A program made the position numbers and the translations under genes. A DNA stretch of 64,000 nucleotides from Yoonia maritima. Its GTDB lineage: Bacteria; Pseudomonadota; Alphaproteobacteria; Rhodobacterales; Rhodobacteraceae. Shown here in pieces: positions 53,059-62,460 of this stretch (position 1 is its first letter; each line of letters opens with the position of its first letter). Under the pieces are notes generated by a model. The model was not told where the DNA came from and did not search any database. It saw only the letters and a program-made list of their open reading frames with translations. The DNA is taken from the NCBI RefSeq assembly GCF_002933395.1, contig NZ_PKFN01000008.1:248001-312000 (forward strand), given 5' to 3'.

Positions 53059-53969
53059 GTGGTCACCGGTGCGCGTTTGGTTAGGCCCAATTTGGCACGT
53101 ACCTCTGCGGGGCCGATCACACGTGCGCCAAGGTTTTCAATCGTTCCGACCGCCCGTTCAACCAACTGCGCGTTTGTCGCCATAACGCCACGATCTAGCA
53201 TCAGATTATCTTCTAACCCAACACGTACGTTACCGCCCGCCAGCACGCTTGCTGCGACATAGGGCATTTGCGACCGCCCAAGCCCAAAGGCACTAAACGT
53301 CCAGTCATCAGGTACGTTGTTCACCATCGCCATAAATGTATTCAGATCATCAGGCGCACCCCAAGGCACCCCCATACAAAGCTGAACGAGCGCGGGACTG
53401 TCCAACACACCATCTTTGACAAGCTGCTTTGCATACCAAAGATGCCCGGTGTCAAAGGCTTCGATTTCAGGCTTCACGCCCAATTCGGTCATCATGCGCC
53501 CCATTGCAACCAACATGCCCGGCGTATTCGTCATGACATAATCTGCCTCGGCAAAGTTCATCGTGCCGCAATCAAGCGTGCAAATCTCTGGCAAGCATTC
53601 GGCGACATGGGCAACGCGTTCTGTCGCGCCAATCATGTCGGTACCCTCTACGGTCGGAAACGGTGCCTCAACGCCACCAAACACAATATCGCCCCCCATC
53701 CCTGCGGTCAGGTTCAAGACGACATCGACCTCTGCGTCACGAATGCGGTCGGTGACCTCACGGTACAGGTCCAGCCGTCGCGAAGGTGCGCCAGTATCGG
53801 GATCACGCACATGGCAATGCACGACGGCAGCGCCCGCTTTGGCAGCATCAATCGCGCTATCTGCAATCTGCTTCGGTGAACGCGGCACATGTTGGCTACG
53901 GTCTTGGGTCGCGCCCGATCCGGTCACAGCGCAGGTGATAAAAACCTCGCGGTTCATAGTGAGTGGCAT
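53055..53969 (-). CDS. 3-dehydrocarnitine cleavage enzyme (BKACE/DUF849)
   Basis: Beta-keto acid cleavage enzyme of 304 residues. Metal-binding and catalytic stretches are AVVHCHVRDPDTGAPSR (HCHVRD) and the later GNVRVGLEDNLMLDRGVMAT (Arg-Glu-Asp/Asn). In the BKACE family one clade cleaves 3-dehydrocarnitine with acetyl-CoA to betainyl-CoA and acetoacetate; the fused dehydrogenase-thioesterase next door strongly favours that reaction. ATG 53969 has GGGAG 6 bases upstream. First gene of the operon. Confidence 0.87.
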   Translation of the reverse strand: MPLTMNREVFITCAVTGSGATQDRSQHVPRSPKQIADSAIDAAKAGAAVVHCHVRDPDTGAPSRRLDLYREVTDRIRDAEVDVVLNLTAGMGGDIVFGGVEAPFPTVEGTDMIGATERVAHVAECLPEICTLDCGTMNFAEADYVMTNTPGMLVAMGRMMTELGVKPEIEAFDTGHLWYAKQLVKDGVLDSPALVQLCMGVPWGAPDDLNTFMAMVNNVPDDWTFSAFGLGRSQMPYVAASVLAGGNVRVGLEDNLMLDRGVMATNAQLVERAVGTIENLGARVIGPAEVRAKLGLTKRAPVTT

Positions 53970-54227
53970 GGGGAACTCCCGTGGTTAGATCAACTTGCTG
54001 CGACACTCACTGAAAAATGCCAGTGCCACAAGGCGGAATTCTTGACAGACCATCCCGGCATCTGGCAGGACTGCGGCATGACCATTTGTATGCACATCGC
54101 AGCAGTTTATTTTACCGGCCCCATATCGCGGCGGCCGGTTCTTTCCTGACATCAAAGACACCGATACGCCCGCAAGGGTGTTCAGGTTATTCTTGTGTCC
54201 TTGCGGCAAACGCAAAGGACAATTCCG

Positions 54228-54671
54228 ATGATAAAAATCAATCAAGTCTCACCAAAAGACATCCCAGAGCTTCTGGATATGATAAGCAAGCTTTGTGCGT
54301 TCCACGGCGACACCTGCACGCGCGGATTTGCAGAGACCCAAACGAAATTCATTGACGGACCACTGGTTGGGTTGATCGCACGCAAGGGCGCACAGGCCGT
54401 CGGCTATGCCGCACTGGTCATGCATTGGCGGCCCATGAACGACGGCGATAGCGTCGATATCTTGCATTTGTATGTGAATGAAGAAATGCGGGGGCGCGGG
54501 GTTGGTCGGCGCCTTGTCGCAGCGGCCAAAGAGCATGCTCAGGCGCACGGCGCGACCAGGCTAACAATTGGCACCGCCCCCGATAACCCCGGCGCTGCGG
54601 CCGCCTACCGGGCAATGGGTTGGGCCGAGATCACAACGCGCCCCGGCCCAAGATTTCAAATGACGATTTAG
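54228..54671 (+). CDS. GNAT-family N-acetyltransferase
   Basis: Acetyltransferase of 147 residues with the acetyl-CoA P-loop LYVNEEMRGRGVGRRLVAAA and a C-terminal FYxxxG-like AAYRAMGWAEI. The acceptor is unknown. ATG 54228 with AAAGGA upstream is preferred over an ORF start 11 codons earlier. It lies downstream of a 258-base promoter region shared with the divergent carnitine operon. Confidence 0.87.
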   Translation: MIKINQVSPKDIPELLDMISKLCAFHGDTCTRGFAETQTKFIDGPLVGLIARKGAQAVGYAALVMHWRPMNDGDSVDILHLYVNEEMRGRGVGRRLVAAAKEHAQAHGATRLTIGTAPDNPGAAAAYRAMGWAEITTRPGPRFQMTI

Positions 54672-54680
54672 ACCCACCCC

Positions 54681-54706
54681 GTAGGGTGGATCCCGATCCA
54701 CCCTAC
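54681..54706. repeat. 26-bp palindromic repeat
   Basis: GTAGGGTGGATC and GATCCACCCTAC flank a CC spacer, a perfect 12-bp stem that begins 9 bases after the GNAT stop and ends directly at the aldo/keto reductase stop. GTAGGGTGGAT-type palindromes are common dispersed intergenic repeats in bacteria; here it can serve as a bidirectional terminator. Confidence 0.75.
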
Positions 54707-55750
54707 TTAATAGGGCATTGGGTGCGCTTTGTGCACCTGATCAATCTCAGCAACCAACTCATCGCTAAGTACAACGTCTTTGCCGCCCAAAATTTGCTCC
54801 AACTGCGCAGACGTGGTCGCGCCGAAGATTGCGGAAACGGGGAACGGACGTGTGCGTTGCCATGCCATCGACATGTGCACGGGATCGACACCGTGTTTCG
54901 CAGCCAGATCAAGATAGGCTTGTGTCACTTCAAACACGCGGTCTGATTTGCGGCCGCCAAGGTCGCCGTTGATCGCCATACGGCTACCTTCTGGCAATGC
55001 ACCGTTCTGGTATTTCCCTGTCAGCAACCCACATGCAAGCGGAGAGAACGACAAAAGCGTCACATCTTCGTTCACGGACATCTCGGCCATATCAGTGTCG
55101 TACAGACGGCAAAGCAGGGAATATTCGTTCTGCACTGATGCCATACGCGGCAAGCCAGCCTCTTCGGCCAGATCAACCCATTTGGTCATACCCCATGCGG
55201 ATTCGTTCGATGTACCAACAGCGCGAATTTTACCTTCTTTCACCAAATCACCCAATGTGGTCAGCACGCCCATCATATGGTCAAGCGTCTTTTGACGGTT
55301 CTGACCTGACGGATCAAAGGTCCAGTTTTGGCGGAACATGTAGGACCCTCGATCGGGCCAATGCAGTTGGTAAAGGTCGATAACGTCTGTTTTCAAGCGT
55401 TTCAGCGACGCCTCAGTCGTTTCGCGAATGTTACCACCGTCAAAACCTTTGCCGTCGCGCACCCAGCCCGGATTATTTCCGGAAACTTTGGTCGCAATAA
55501 TAACCTCATCGCGGCGCCCGGTCTTGGCCAACCAGTTGCCAACGATTTCTTCAGACAGGCCGACAGTCTCTGCTTTGATCGGGTTAACGGGATAGGCCTC
55601 GGCCGTATCCAAAAAATTGATCCCAGCATCTAACGCCATATCAATCTGATTATGCGCATCATCTTCTGGGGTTTGGTTGCCGTAGGTCATGGTTCCTAGG
55701 CACCATTCAGTGACTTGGATGCCGGTGCGGCCAAGGGGAAGGGTCTTCAT
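54707..55750 (-). CDS. Aldo/keto reductase (Tas/YajO-like)
   Basis: NADPH-dependent aldo/keto reductase of 347 residues. Catalytic residues are seen in NFLDTAEAYP (Asp, Tyr), VIIATKVSG (Lys) and DLYQLHWPDRGSY (His), and the cofactor-binding block in GATTSAQLEQIL. The length and the PDRGSYMFRQ insertion match the Tas subgroup of E. coli. Reduces aldehydes or ketones of unknown identity. Confidence 0.9.
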   Translation of the reverse strand: MKTLPLGRTGIQVTEWCLGTMTYGNQTPEDDAHNQIDMALDAGINFLDTAEAYPVNPIKAETVGLSEEIVGNWLAKTGRRDEVIIATKVSGNNPGWVRDGKGFDGGNIRETTEASLKRLKTDVIDLYQLHWPDRGSYMFRQNWTFDPSGQNRQKTLDHMMGVLTTLGDLVKEGKIRAVGTSNESAWGMTKWVDLAEEAGLPRMASVQNEYSLLCRLYDTDMAEMSVNEDVTLLSFSPLACGLLTGKYQNGALPEGSRMAINGDLGGRKSDRVFEVTQAYLDLAAKHGVDPVHMSMAWQRTRPFPVSAIFGATTSAQLEQILGGKDVVLSDELVAEIDQVHKAHPMPY

Positions 55751-55923
55751 GAAATTTATCCTATTTAGAGAGCGTTAGGGTAAAACTAATGACCCATTTC
55801 ATCAACGCAACCCCTGCAATAGCGTTGTGCATATACACACAGATGATGCGCGCCAGTGGCCTCCTAGTTCGGGGCTCTGGTACTTAGATAAGTTGTACAG
55901 ACATTTTCGAAAGGAAGTTCAAA

Positions 55924-56673
55924 ATGGCCTATGATTTCAATGGTAAAACAGCAATCGTAACTGGTGGAGGTTCCGGCATTGGCAAGGCTATCGTCGAAGA
56001 ACTTGTAACCGCTGGCGCAAAGGTGTTGATCGCCGACCTGAATATGGATCACGCTGAAGAACTGGCCGCAAATTTGGGCAAAAACGCCAGAGCATTTAAG
56101 GTCGACACCTCAGATGCCGAAGACGTTGGCGCCATGGTTCAAGCCGCAGCCGAATTTGGCGGGACCCTTGATATGCTGGTCAACAATGCCGGTGTTGGCG
56201 GCGCGGCCGCACCATTGGGTGAATACCCCATTGAAAGCTGGCAAAAAGTTATTGATGTGAATCTAACCGGCGTCTTCTACGGTATTCGCTATGGTATCCC
56301 AAAGATGCTCGAAACCGGTGGGTCAGGCGCAATTGTGAACATTGCTTCTGTTTTAGGGTCCGTGGGGATCGCCAATTCTGGCGCATATGTTGCGGCAAAA
56401 CACGGGGTCGTGGGTATGACAAAATCGGCAGCTTTAGAATACGGCGATAAAGGCATCCGTATCAATTCGATCGGGCCTGGTTTTATCAAAACACCTTTGC
56501 TGGATGAAAATTTGGATGCAGACACAATGGCCTATCTTGCCAGCCAGCACGCAACCAAGCGGCTTGGAACACCAGAAGAGGTCGCAAAACTCACCCTATT
56601 CTTACTTTCAGAAGACGCCAGTTTCATCACAGGCAGTTATCACTTGGTCGATGGCGGCTACACCGCCCAATAA
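55924..56673 (+). CDS. Short-chain dehydrogenase/reductase
   Basis: Classical SDR of 249 residues: GGGSGIGKAIVEEL cofactor motif, LVNNAGVGG, and the catalytic SGAYVAAKHGVVGM (Ser...Tyr-x3-Lys) with IASVLG upstream. Final YHLVDGGYTAQ is typical. Substrate unknown; relatives include 3-oxoacyl-ACP reductases and sugar dehydrogenases. Preceded by AAAGGAAG. About 170 bases without genes separate it from the divergent aldo/keto reductase. Confidence 0.9.
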   Translation: MAYDFNGKTAIVTGGGSGIGKAIVEELVTAGAKVLIADLNMDHAEELAANLGKNARAFKVDTSDAEDVGAMVQAAAEFGGTLDMLVNNAGVGGAAAPLGEYPIESWQKVIDVNLTGVFYGIRYGIPKMLETGGSGAIVNIASVLGSVGIANSGAYVAAKHGVVGMTKSAALEYGDKGIRINSIGPGFIKTPLLDENLDADTMAYLASQHATKRLGTPEEVAKLTLFLLSEDASFITGSYHLVDGGYTAQ

Positions 56674-56680
56674 CAGAAAA

Positions 56681-56707
56681 GGCCCGGTCCCATTTCGGGG
56701 CCGGACC
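56681..56707 (-). terminator. Terminator of the outer-membrane protein gene
   Basis: Stem GGTCCGGCCCC / GGGACCGGGCC (read on the minus strand, one G-T pair and one mismatch) is followed by TTTTCTG, 8 bases past the stop of the outer-membrane protein gene. It may also stop the SDR transcript. Confidence 0.7.
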
Positions 56708-56714
56708 ACATTAT

Positions 56715-57179
56715 TCAAAAGTTGTAGAATGCACCAATTCGCGTTGTCGTGACGGCCGCAGTTGAATTGTCATCCATGAAGTCGCGAATAAATTCAGCAC
56801 GTAGTGTTACGCGATCGGTAAACCCGGTTTCCACACCAACACCTAAGTTATATCCGTCAGCACTTCCGCTTTGCAGGTCATACTCGGTGATACCACCAGC
56901 GACGCGTGCCGAAACTGTCCCAAGATCGTAAGAGCCCCATGCGCGCAAACGCTGAGTGCCATAATCAGCATCGCCGCCCGCGTGACCGCCAACTTCGACC
57001 TCGGCACCGTAGCTGTACAGACCTTGCCCAAAGCCAATGCCGCCAATCAGCGACCCAAGTGTTTGCGTGTCACCCGAATGCGGATATGCATAATCAAGTG
57101 CCGCACCTGCGTAGAAATTTTGTGCGCTTGCAGCGCCCGCCAATGCAGCAAATGCTGCGCCTAATATGATTGTTTTCAT
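56715..57179 (-). CDS. Outer-membrane beta-barrel protein (porin-like)
   Basis: Exported protein of 154 residues with signal peptide MKTIILGAAFAALAGAASAQ. The mature part shows alternating hydrophobic/hydrophilic strands with glycine turns (FYAGAALDYAYPHSGDTQ, LRAWGSYDLGTVSARVAGGI) and ends in the terminal aromatic IGAFYNF expected of an outer-membrane barrel recognised by BamA. No family name is certain. ATG 57179 chosen over an upstream in-frame start. Divergent from metG. Confidence 0.85.
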   Translation of the reverse strand: MKTIILGAAFAALAGAASAQNFYAGAALDYAYPHSGDTQTLGSLIGGIGFGQGLYSYGAEVEVGGHAGGDADYGTQRLRAWGSYDLGTVSARVAGGITEYDLQSGSADGYNLGVGVETGFTDRVTLRAEFIRDFMDDNSTAAVTTTRIGAFYNF

Positions 57180-57240
57180 GGTTAGTCCCAATTTTGATTT
57201 TTCTAAGTGCATCGTATCGTCGCAAAACGTTCAACGCCAG

Positions 57241-57285
57241 TAGATGCCTACTACATCTGGCATCTAACGCATTACCCCGTTAGAT
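57241..57285. repeat. Two overlapping inverted repeats upstream of metG
   Basis: TAGATGCC-N10-GGCATCTA (57241-57266) and ATCTAACG-N8-CGTTAGAT (57262-57285) are perfect 8-bp inverted repeats that share bases 57262-57266, so only one can form at a time. They lie in the divergent region between the outer-membrane protein gene and metG, 25 bases before the metG ATG. Confidence 0.6.
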
Positions 57286-57310
57286 AGGCCCAAATTGATA
57301 GGAAAACACG

Positions 57311-59023
<1,713 letters not shown>

Positions 59024-59033
59024 GGGGACGACA

Positions 59034-59750
59034 ATGATCATTGGTCACATCGGCGCCCGTGCGGGCAGCAAGGGCGTCCCGGGCAAGAATTTTCGCGACC
59101 TACATGGTAAGCCCCTGATCGATTGGGCGCTGGACCAGTTGTTCGAAAATGACCGCGTTGATCATGTTGTCGTGTCCACTGATTGCCCTAAGATGTATGA
59201 ACATGGGCTGAAACGCGGCGCATTGGATATCGGGCTGCGCCCCGACCATTTGGCGACTGATACAGCCGCCAAATGGGACGTGTGGCAGCACGCACTGCTT
59301 GAGGTCGAAAAACAAACCGGCCCTGCGAATGCATTCCTTGATCTGGATTGTACATCTCCCCTGCGCCTGCCCGAGGATGTGGACGCTGGCCTCGACCTAT
59401 TCTTCAAAGAACAGCCCGATATGGTCATGTCCTGCTGCGAAAGCCGCAAGAACCCCTATTTCAATATGTTAGAGACCGACGAGACTGGTGGGCTACATGT
59501 GTCAAAGCCCCTACCCCATGGCGTTGTCGCCCGCCAACAGGCGCCTATGGTATATGACCACGTTGGATTGGTCTATGTGGTAAAGCCTTCGTACCTGCGC
59601 AGCGCGACCCGCCTATTCGAAGGCCACGTAATTCCGCTCATCGTACCCAATGAACGCAGTCTCGATGTCGATAGTCCGTTTGACTGGGACGTGATCGAAT
59701 ATTTGATGGGTAAACAAATTTCTGACGGGGTTCGTGCGCCAGCACAATAG
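59034..59750 (+). CDS. Acylneuraminate cytidylyltransferase family protein (NeuA-like)
   Basis: CMP-sugar synthetase of 238 residues. RAGSKGVPGKNFRDLHGKPL is the CTP-binding signature, and DLDCTSPLRLPEDVDAGLDL and YDHVGLVYVVK are conserved in the family. It should activate a nonulosonic acid (Neu5Ac, legionaminic or pseudaminic acid) to the CMP form; the neuB homologue nearby supplies the substrate. ATG 59034 follows AAGGGGA. It is 10 bases after metG and is separated from neuB by a convergent phosphatase gene. Confidence 0.88.
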   Translation: MIIGHIGARAGSKGVPGKNFRDLHGKPLIDWALDQLFENDRVDHVVVSTDCPKMYEHGLKRGALDIGLRPDHLATDTAAKWDVWQHALLEVEKQTGPANAFLDLDCTSPLRLPEDVDAGLDLFFKEQPDMVMSCCESRKNPYFNMLETDETGGLHVSKPLPHGVVARQQAPMVYDHVGLVYVVKPSYLRSATRLFEGHVIPLIVPNERSLDVDSPFDWDVIEYLMGKQISDGVRAPAQ

Positions 59751-59772
59751 AAAGAATTTAGCTAAATTCTTT
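59751..59772. repeat. 22-bp perfect palindrome
   Basis: AAAGAATTTAG and CTAAATTCTTT abut with no spacer, directly after the stop codon of the NeuA-like gene and just before that of the convergent phosphatase. The TTTAGCTAAA core is shared with the palindrome at 9198-9221. Confidence 0.75.
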
Positions 59773-59778
59773 CGCCGC

Positions 59779-60486
59779 CTACCGCCATCCCTGCCAAAAC
59801 CTCAAAGTTGCCTGCTTTTCCGCAAAGCTCTTCGTTAACGCTTCTGGATCGTATTCAGTCGTAATCCAGTCGTCGATCGCGATGGGCGATCGTGCAATGC
59901 GTGCCGCATAAACATCTAAGAAGTGATCCAAAATTCCGGTATGCGTTTTGCGGATATGCAGGAATCGAAAGCTAAGCTGCTTTTGCGCGACACTTAATGG
60001 CGCCCCCGCAAACATCATGAGATAAATCGCTGCTGCCAACCCGGTACGGTCGGCACCTGATTTACAATGCAACAAAAACGGCCGTTCGATTGTTTCAAAG
60101 GCGCTGATCAAAGATGTAAGTTCTTTGACCGATGGCGCCCGCCGCGCCGCCATCTGAGAGTTCACCAAGGTTAGACCCAGCCTCTCACAGCTTTCGACTT
60201 CGAACAAGTAATGCGGCTGCTTAGCCACACCACGCAGGTTTAAAACAGATTTGATCCCCATCGCGGCATAGGCTTCGAACCGCGCATGATTTGGATGGTT
60301 CGAGCGATACGCACCAGGCGCGAATTCTTCAAAATTATGCCAACGCAGGCGCAATATCCCATGATCGAGCCAATTGAAATGAAACTGTGACCGCTTACGT
60401 TCTTGCGGATCAGTGATGTCATGGCCAAATGATTGGCGCAGGTTCTGCTCTTTTTTTTCGAGCTTTTTCATTATTCGACGGATCAT
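59779..60486 (-). CDS. Protein tyrosine/dual-specificity phosphatase
   Basis: Cytosolic phosphatase of 235 residues. The P-loop LLHCKSGADRTGLAAA has the catalytic Cys and Arg (HCxxGxxRT), and VLNLRGVAKQPHYLFEVESC precedes it as in tyrosine phosphatases of the SIW14/TpbA-like group. The N-terminal part is basic with KKLEKKEQNLRQ. ATG 60486 has AGGG 7 bases upstream; a GTG before it is less likely. Antisense insertion between the neuA-like and neuB genes. It may regulate polysaccharide export or kinases in this locus, which is inference. Confidence 0.85.
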   Translation of the reverse strand: MIRRIMKKLEKKEQNLRQSFGHDITDPQERKRSQFHFNWLDHGILRLRWHNFEEFAPGAYRSNHPNHARFEAYAAMGIKSVLNLRGVAKQPHYLFEVESCERLGLTLVNSQMAARRAPSVKELTSLISAFETIERPFLLHCKSGADRTGLAAAIYLMMFAGAPLSVAQKQLSFRFLHIRKTHTGILDHFLDVYAARIARSPIAIDDWITTEYDPEALTKSFAEKQATLRFWQGWR

Positions 60487-60615
60487 CACAGGCCCTACTT
60501 TATCAATCGTATCTCACTTGGACCAAGAGCCGATCCATTGCAATGCTCACACTGCAATTGCTCCGCCGCGTCAAAGACCGTAGAACCACATTAACAATAC
60601 CGCAGGAGCATGCAC

Positions 60616-61647
60616 ATGGAAATCGCAGGTCGCAAAATTGGCCCAGAGCACCCGCCGCTGGTGATCGCTGAAATCGGCATTAACCATGGAGGAGACCTTG
60701 AGGTCGCCAAGAAAATGGTGCGTCTTGCTGCTGGTGCAGGCTGCGAAATGATCAAGCACCAGACCCACATCATCGAAGATGAGATGACCGAAGAGGCTAA
60801 ACAGATCTTTCCGCCGAACGCCGATGTGTCCATCTGGGATGTCATGGCCGCCTGCGCACTATCGCTTGACGATGAAAAGGCGCTGAAAGAATACACCGAG
60901 AGCCTCGGCATGATCTGGATTTCCACTCCATTTTCGCGTGCCGCTGCCGATTTCCTAAACGATCTGGACGTTCCTGCGTTCAAAATTGGTTCGGGCGAAG
61001 CAGACAACCTCCCCCTTATCCGTCACATTGCGCGGATGGGAAAACCTGTGATCATGTCGACGGGCATGCAAAGTATCGACAGCGTCCGAGCCTCAGTACA
61101 AATTCTCGAAGATGCAGGCATCGAATATGCGCTGCTAGAATGTACAAACCTGTATCCATCGCCCCCGGAGATTGTTTCACTGCAAGGTGTAACGGACCTT
61201 AAAGACGCATTCCCCAATGCCATTGTCGGATTTTCGGACCATTCCATTGGGCCAGAAATGGCACTGGCCTCGGTCGCACTTGGCGCATGCATTTTAGAAC
61301 GCCACTACACCGATAGCCGTTATCGCAAGGGCCCGGATATTATTAACTCGATGGATCCGTCAGAACTACGTCACATCATTGATCGGTCCCGTGAAATTCA
61401 TACGGCCCTGATGAATCCCAAACAACGTACAAGCGCCGAAGAAGACGTCTACCGTTTTGCCCGTGCCAGCGTTGTTGCAGACCGGGACTTACCAGCCGGA
61501 CACGTCATAACCGAAGCCGACATATGGGCCCGTCGCCCGGGATCTGGTGAAATCGCCGGATACGATTTTGACAAAGTCGTCGGCAAAACCCTGACCCAAG
61601 CCGTCACACGGAATACCCAACTTAAATGGGCCGATCTCGATGGCTAA
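60616..61647 (+). CDS. neuB: N-acetylneuraminate synthase family protein (NeuB-like)
   Basis: PEP-dependent nonulosonic acid synthase of 343 residues. The TIM-barrel domain has PLVIAEIGINHGGDLEVAKK, ISTPFSRAAADFL, KIGSGEADNLPLIR, LLECTNLYPSPPE and GFSDHSIG, and a C-terminal SAF (antifreeze-like) domain covers about residues 285-343. It makes sialic acid or a related acid from a hexosamine and PEP; no NeuC is present here. ATG 60616 has GGAG at good spacing, unlike an ATG two codons earlier. Overlaps the GT25 gene by 8 bases. Confidence 0.9.
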   Translation: MEIAGRKIGPEHPPLVIAEIGINHGGDLEVAKKMVRLAAGAGCEMIKHQTHIIEDEMTEEAKQIFPPNADVSIWDVMAACALSLDDEKALKEYTESLGMIWISTPFSRAAADFLNDLDVPAFKIGSGEADNLPLIRHIARMGKPVIMSTGMQSIDSVRASVQILEDAGIEYALLECTNLYPSPPEIVSLQGVTDLKDAFPNAIVGFSDHSIGPEMALASVALGACILERHYTDSRYRKGPDIINSMDPSELRHIIDRSREIHTALMNPKQRTSAEEDVYRFARASVVADRDLPAGHVITEADIWARRPGSGEIAGYDFDKVVGKTLTQAVTRNTQLKWADLDG

Positions 61648-62443
61648 TCCATTAACCCGCGCGGATGTCGGCATTTGGTTAATCAACCTAGATCGTGACA
61701 CTGAGCGTCGCGCTGAAATGGAAGATCAGCTGAACACGCTCGGGTTGAATTACACCCGGTTCTCAGCGATTTACGGCAAAGATCACGCTGATGAATTGGC
61801 TAAACGTGCTGATGCTGATGCCTATGCACGGAACATGGGCAGTCCGATCATTCCCGGAAAGATGGGCTGCTACGCCAGCCATATCGCCGTCTGGGAAGCA
61901 TTCATAGCATCTGACTATAAAGTGGCGCTGATCTTAGAAGACGACGTCGTCTTTCACGAAGACTTCTTAGAAAGCCTTGACGTTGCTCTTGCTGGCGCTG
62001 ATCACTGGGATACCGTTCGTTTCAACTGCATCCGTGCGAAGCTTCCAATTCGCCAAGGCACGTTGGGACCATACACACTTAACGCATATGCTGGGCCATT
62101 CACAGGAAACGCGACTTATCTGCTTCACAAGGGCGTTGCAGAACGGCTGTTGCCAAATTTGTGGCCACAAACTCGAGCATTTGACCATGAACTGAACCGG
62201 TTCTTCAAACATGACTTTCGACAAATGGGACTTGAACCATTTTCAAGCCATGTTGATGACGGCGACGTAAGTTCGATCACCGGGGCCAATTTCGGCTTAG
62301 TTAACAAATTCAAATGGTACAAACGTTTACCACATTACCGGCTCAAGGCCGCAAACTACATTCGCCGCGCTTGGTGGTTGATAAAACAACGCCGCATCAG
62401 GCCGAGCTCTCGGCCTCTCAAGCTAAACATTCCCCCCAAATAG
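61640..62443 (+). CDS. Glycosyltransferase family 25 protein
   Basis: LPS-type beta-galactosyltransferase family GT25, 267 residues. IWLINLDRDTERRAEMEDQL, GCYASHIAVWEAFI and VALILEDDVVFHEDF (the DxD-like EDD) are diagnostic. The C-terminus is basic and Arg-rich. Its start overlaps neuB, so the acid made by NeuB and this transferase likely serve one surface polysaccharide. Confidence 0.88.
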   Translation: MANPLTRADVGIWLINLDRDTERRAEMEDQLNTLGLNYTRFSAIYGKDHADELAKRADADAYARNMGSPIIPGKMGCYASHIAVWEAFIASDYKVALILEDDVVFHEDFLESLDVALAGADHWDTVRFNCIRAKLPIRQGTLGPYTLNAYAGPFTGNATYLLHKGVAERLLPNLWPQTRAFDHELNRFFKHDFRQMGLEPFSSHVDDGDVSSITGANFGLVNKFKWYKRLPHYRLKAANYIRRAWWLIKQRRIRPSSRPLKLNIPPK

Positions 62444-62460
62444 GATGTCATCCTTCCATA

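Noticed and set aside
53889..54245. Small open frames between the carnitine operon and the GNAT gene
   Set aside because: Both strands have short frames overlapping each other or the DUF849 gene, with no ribosome site; treated as promoter region.
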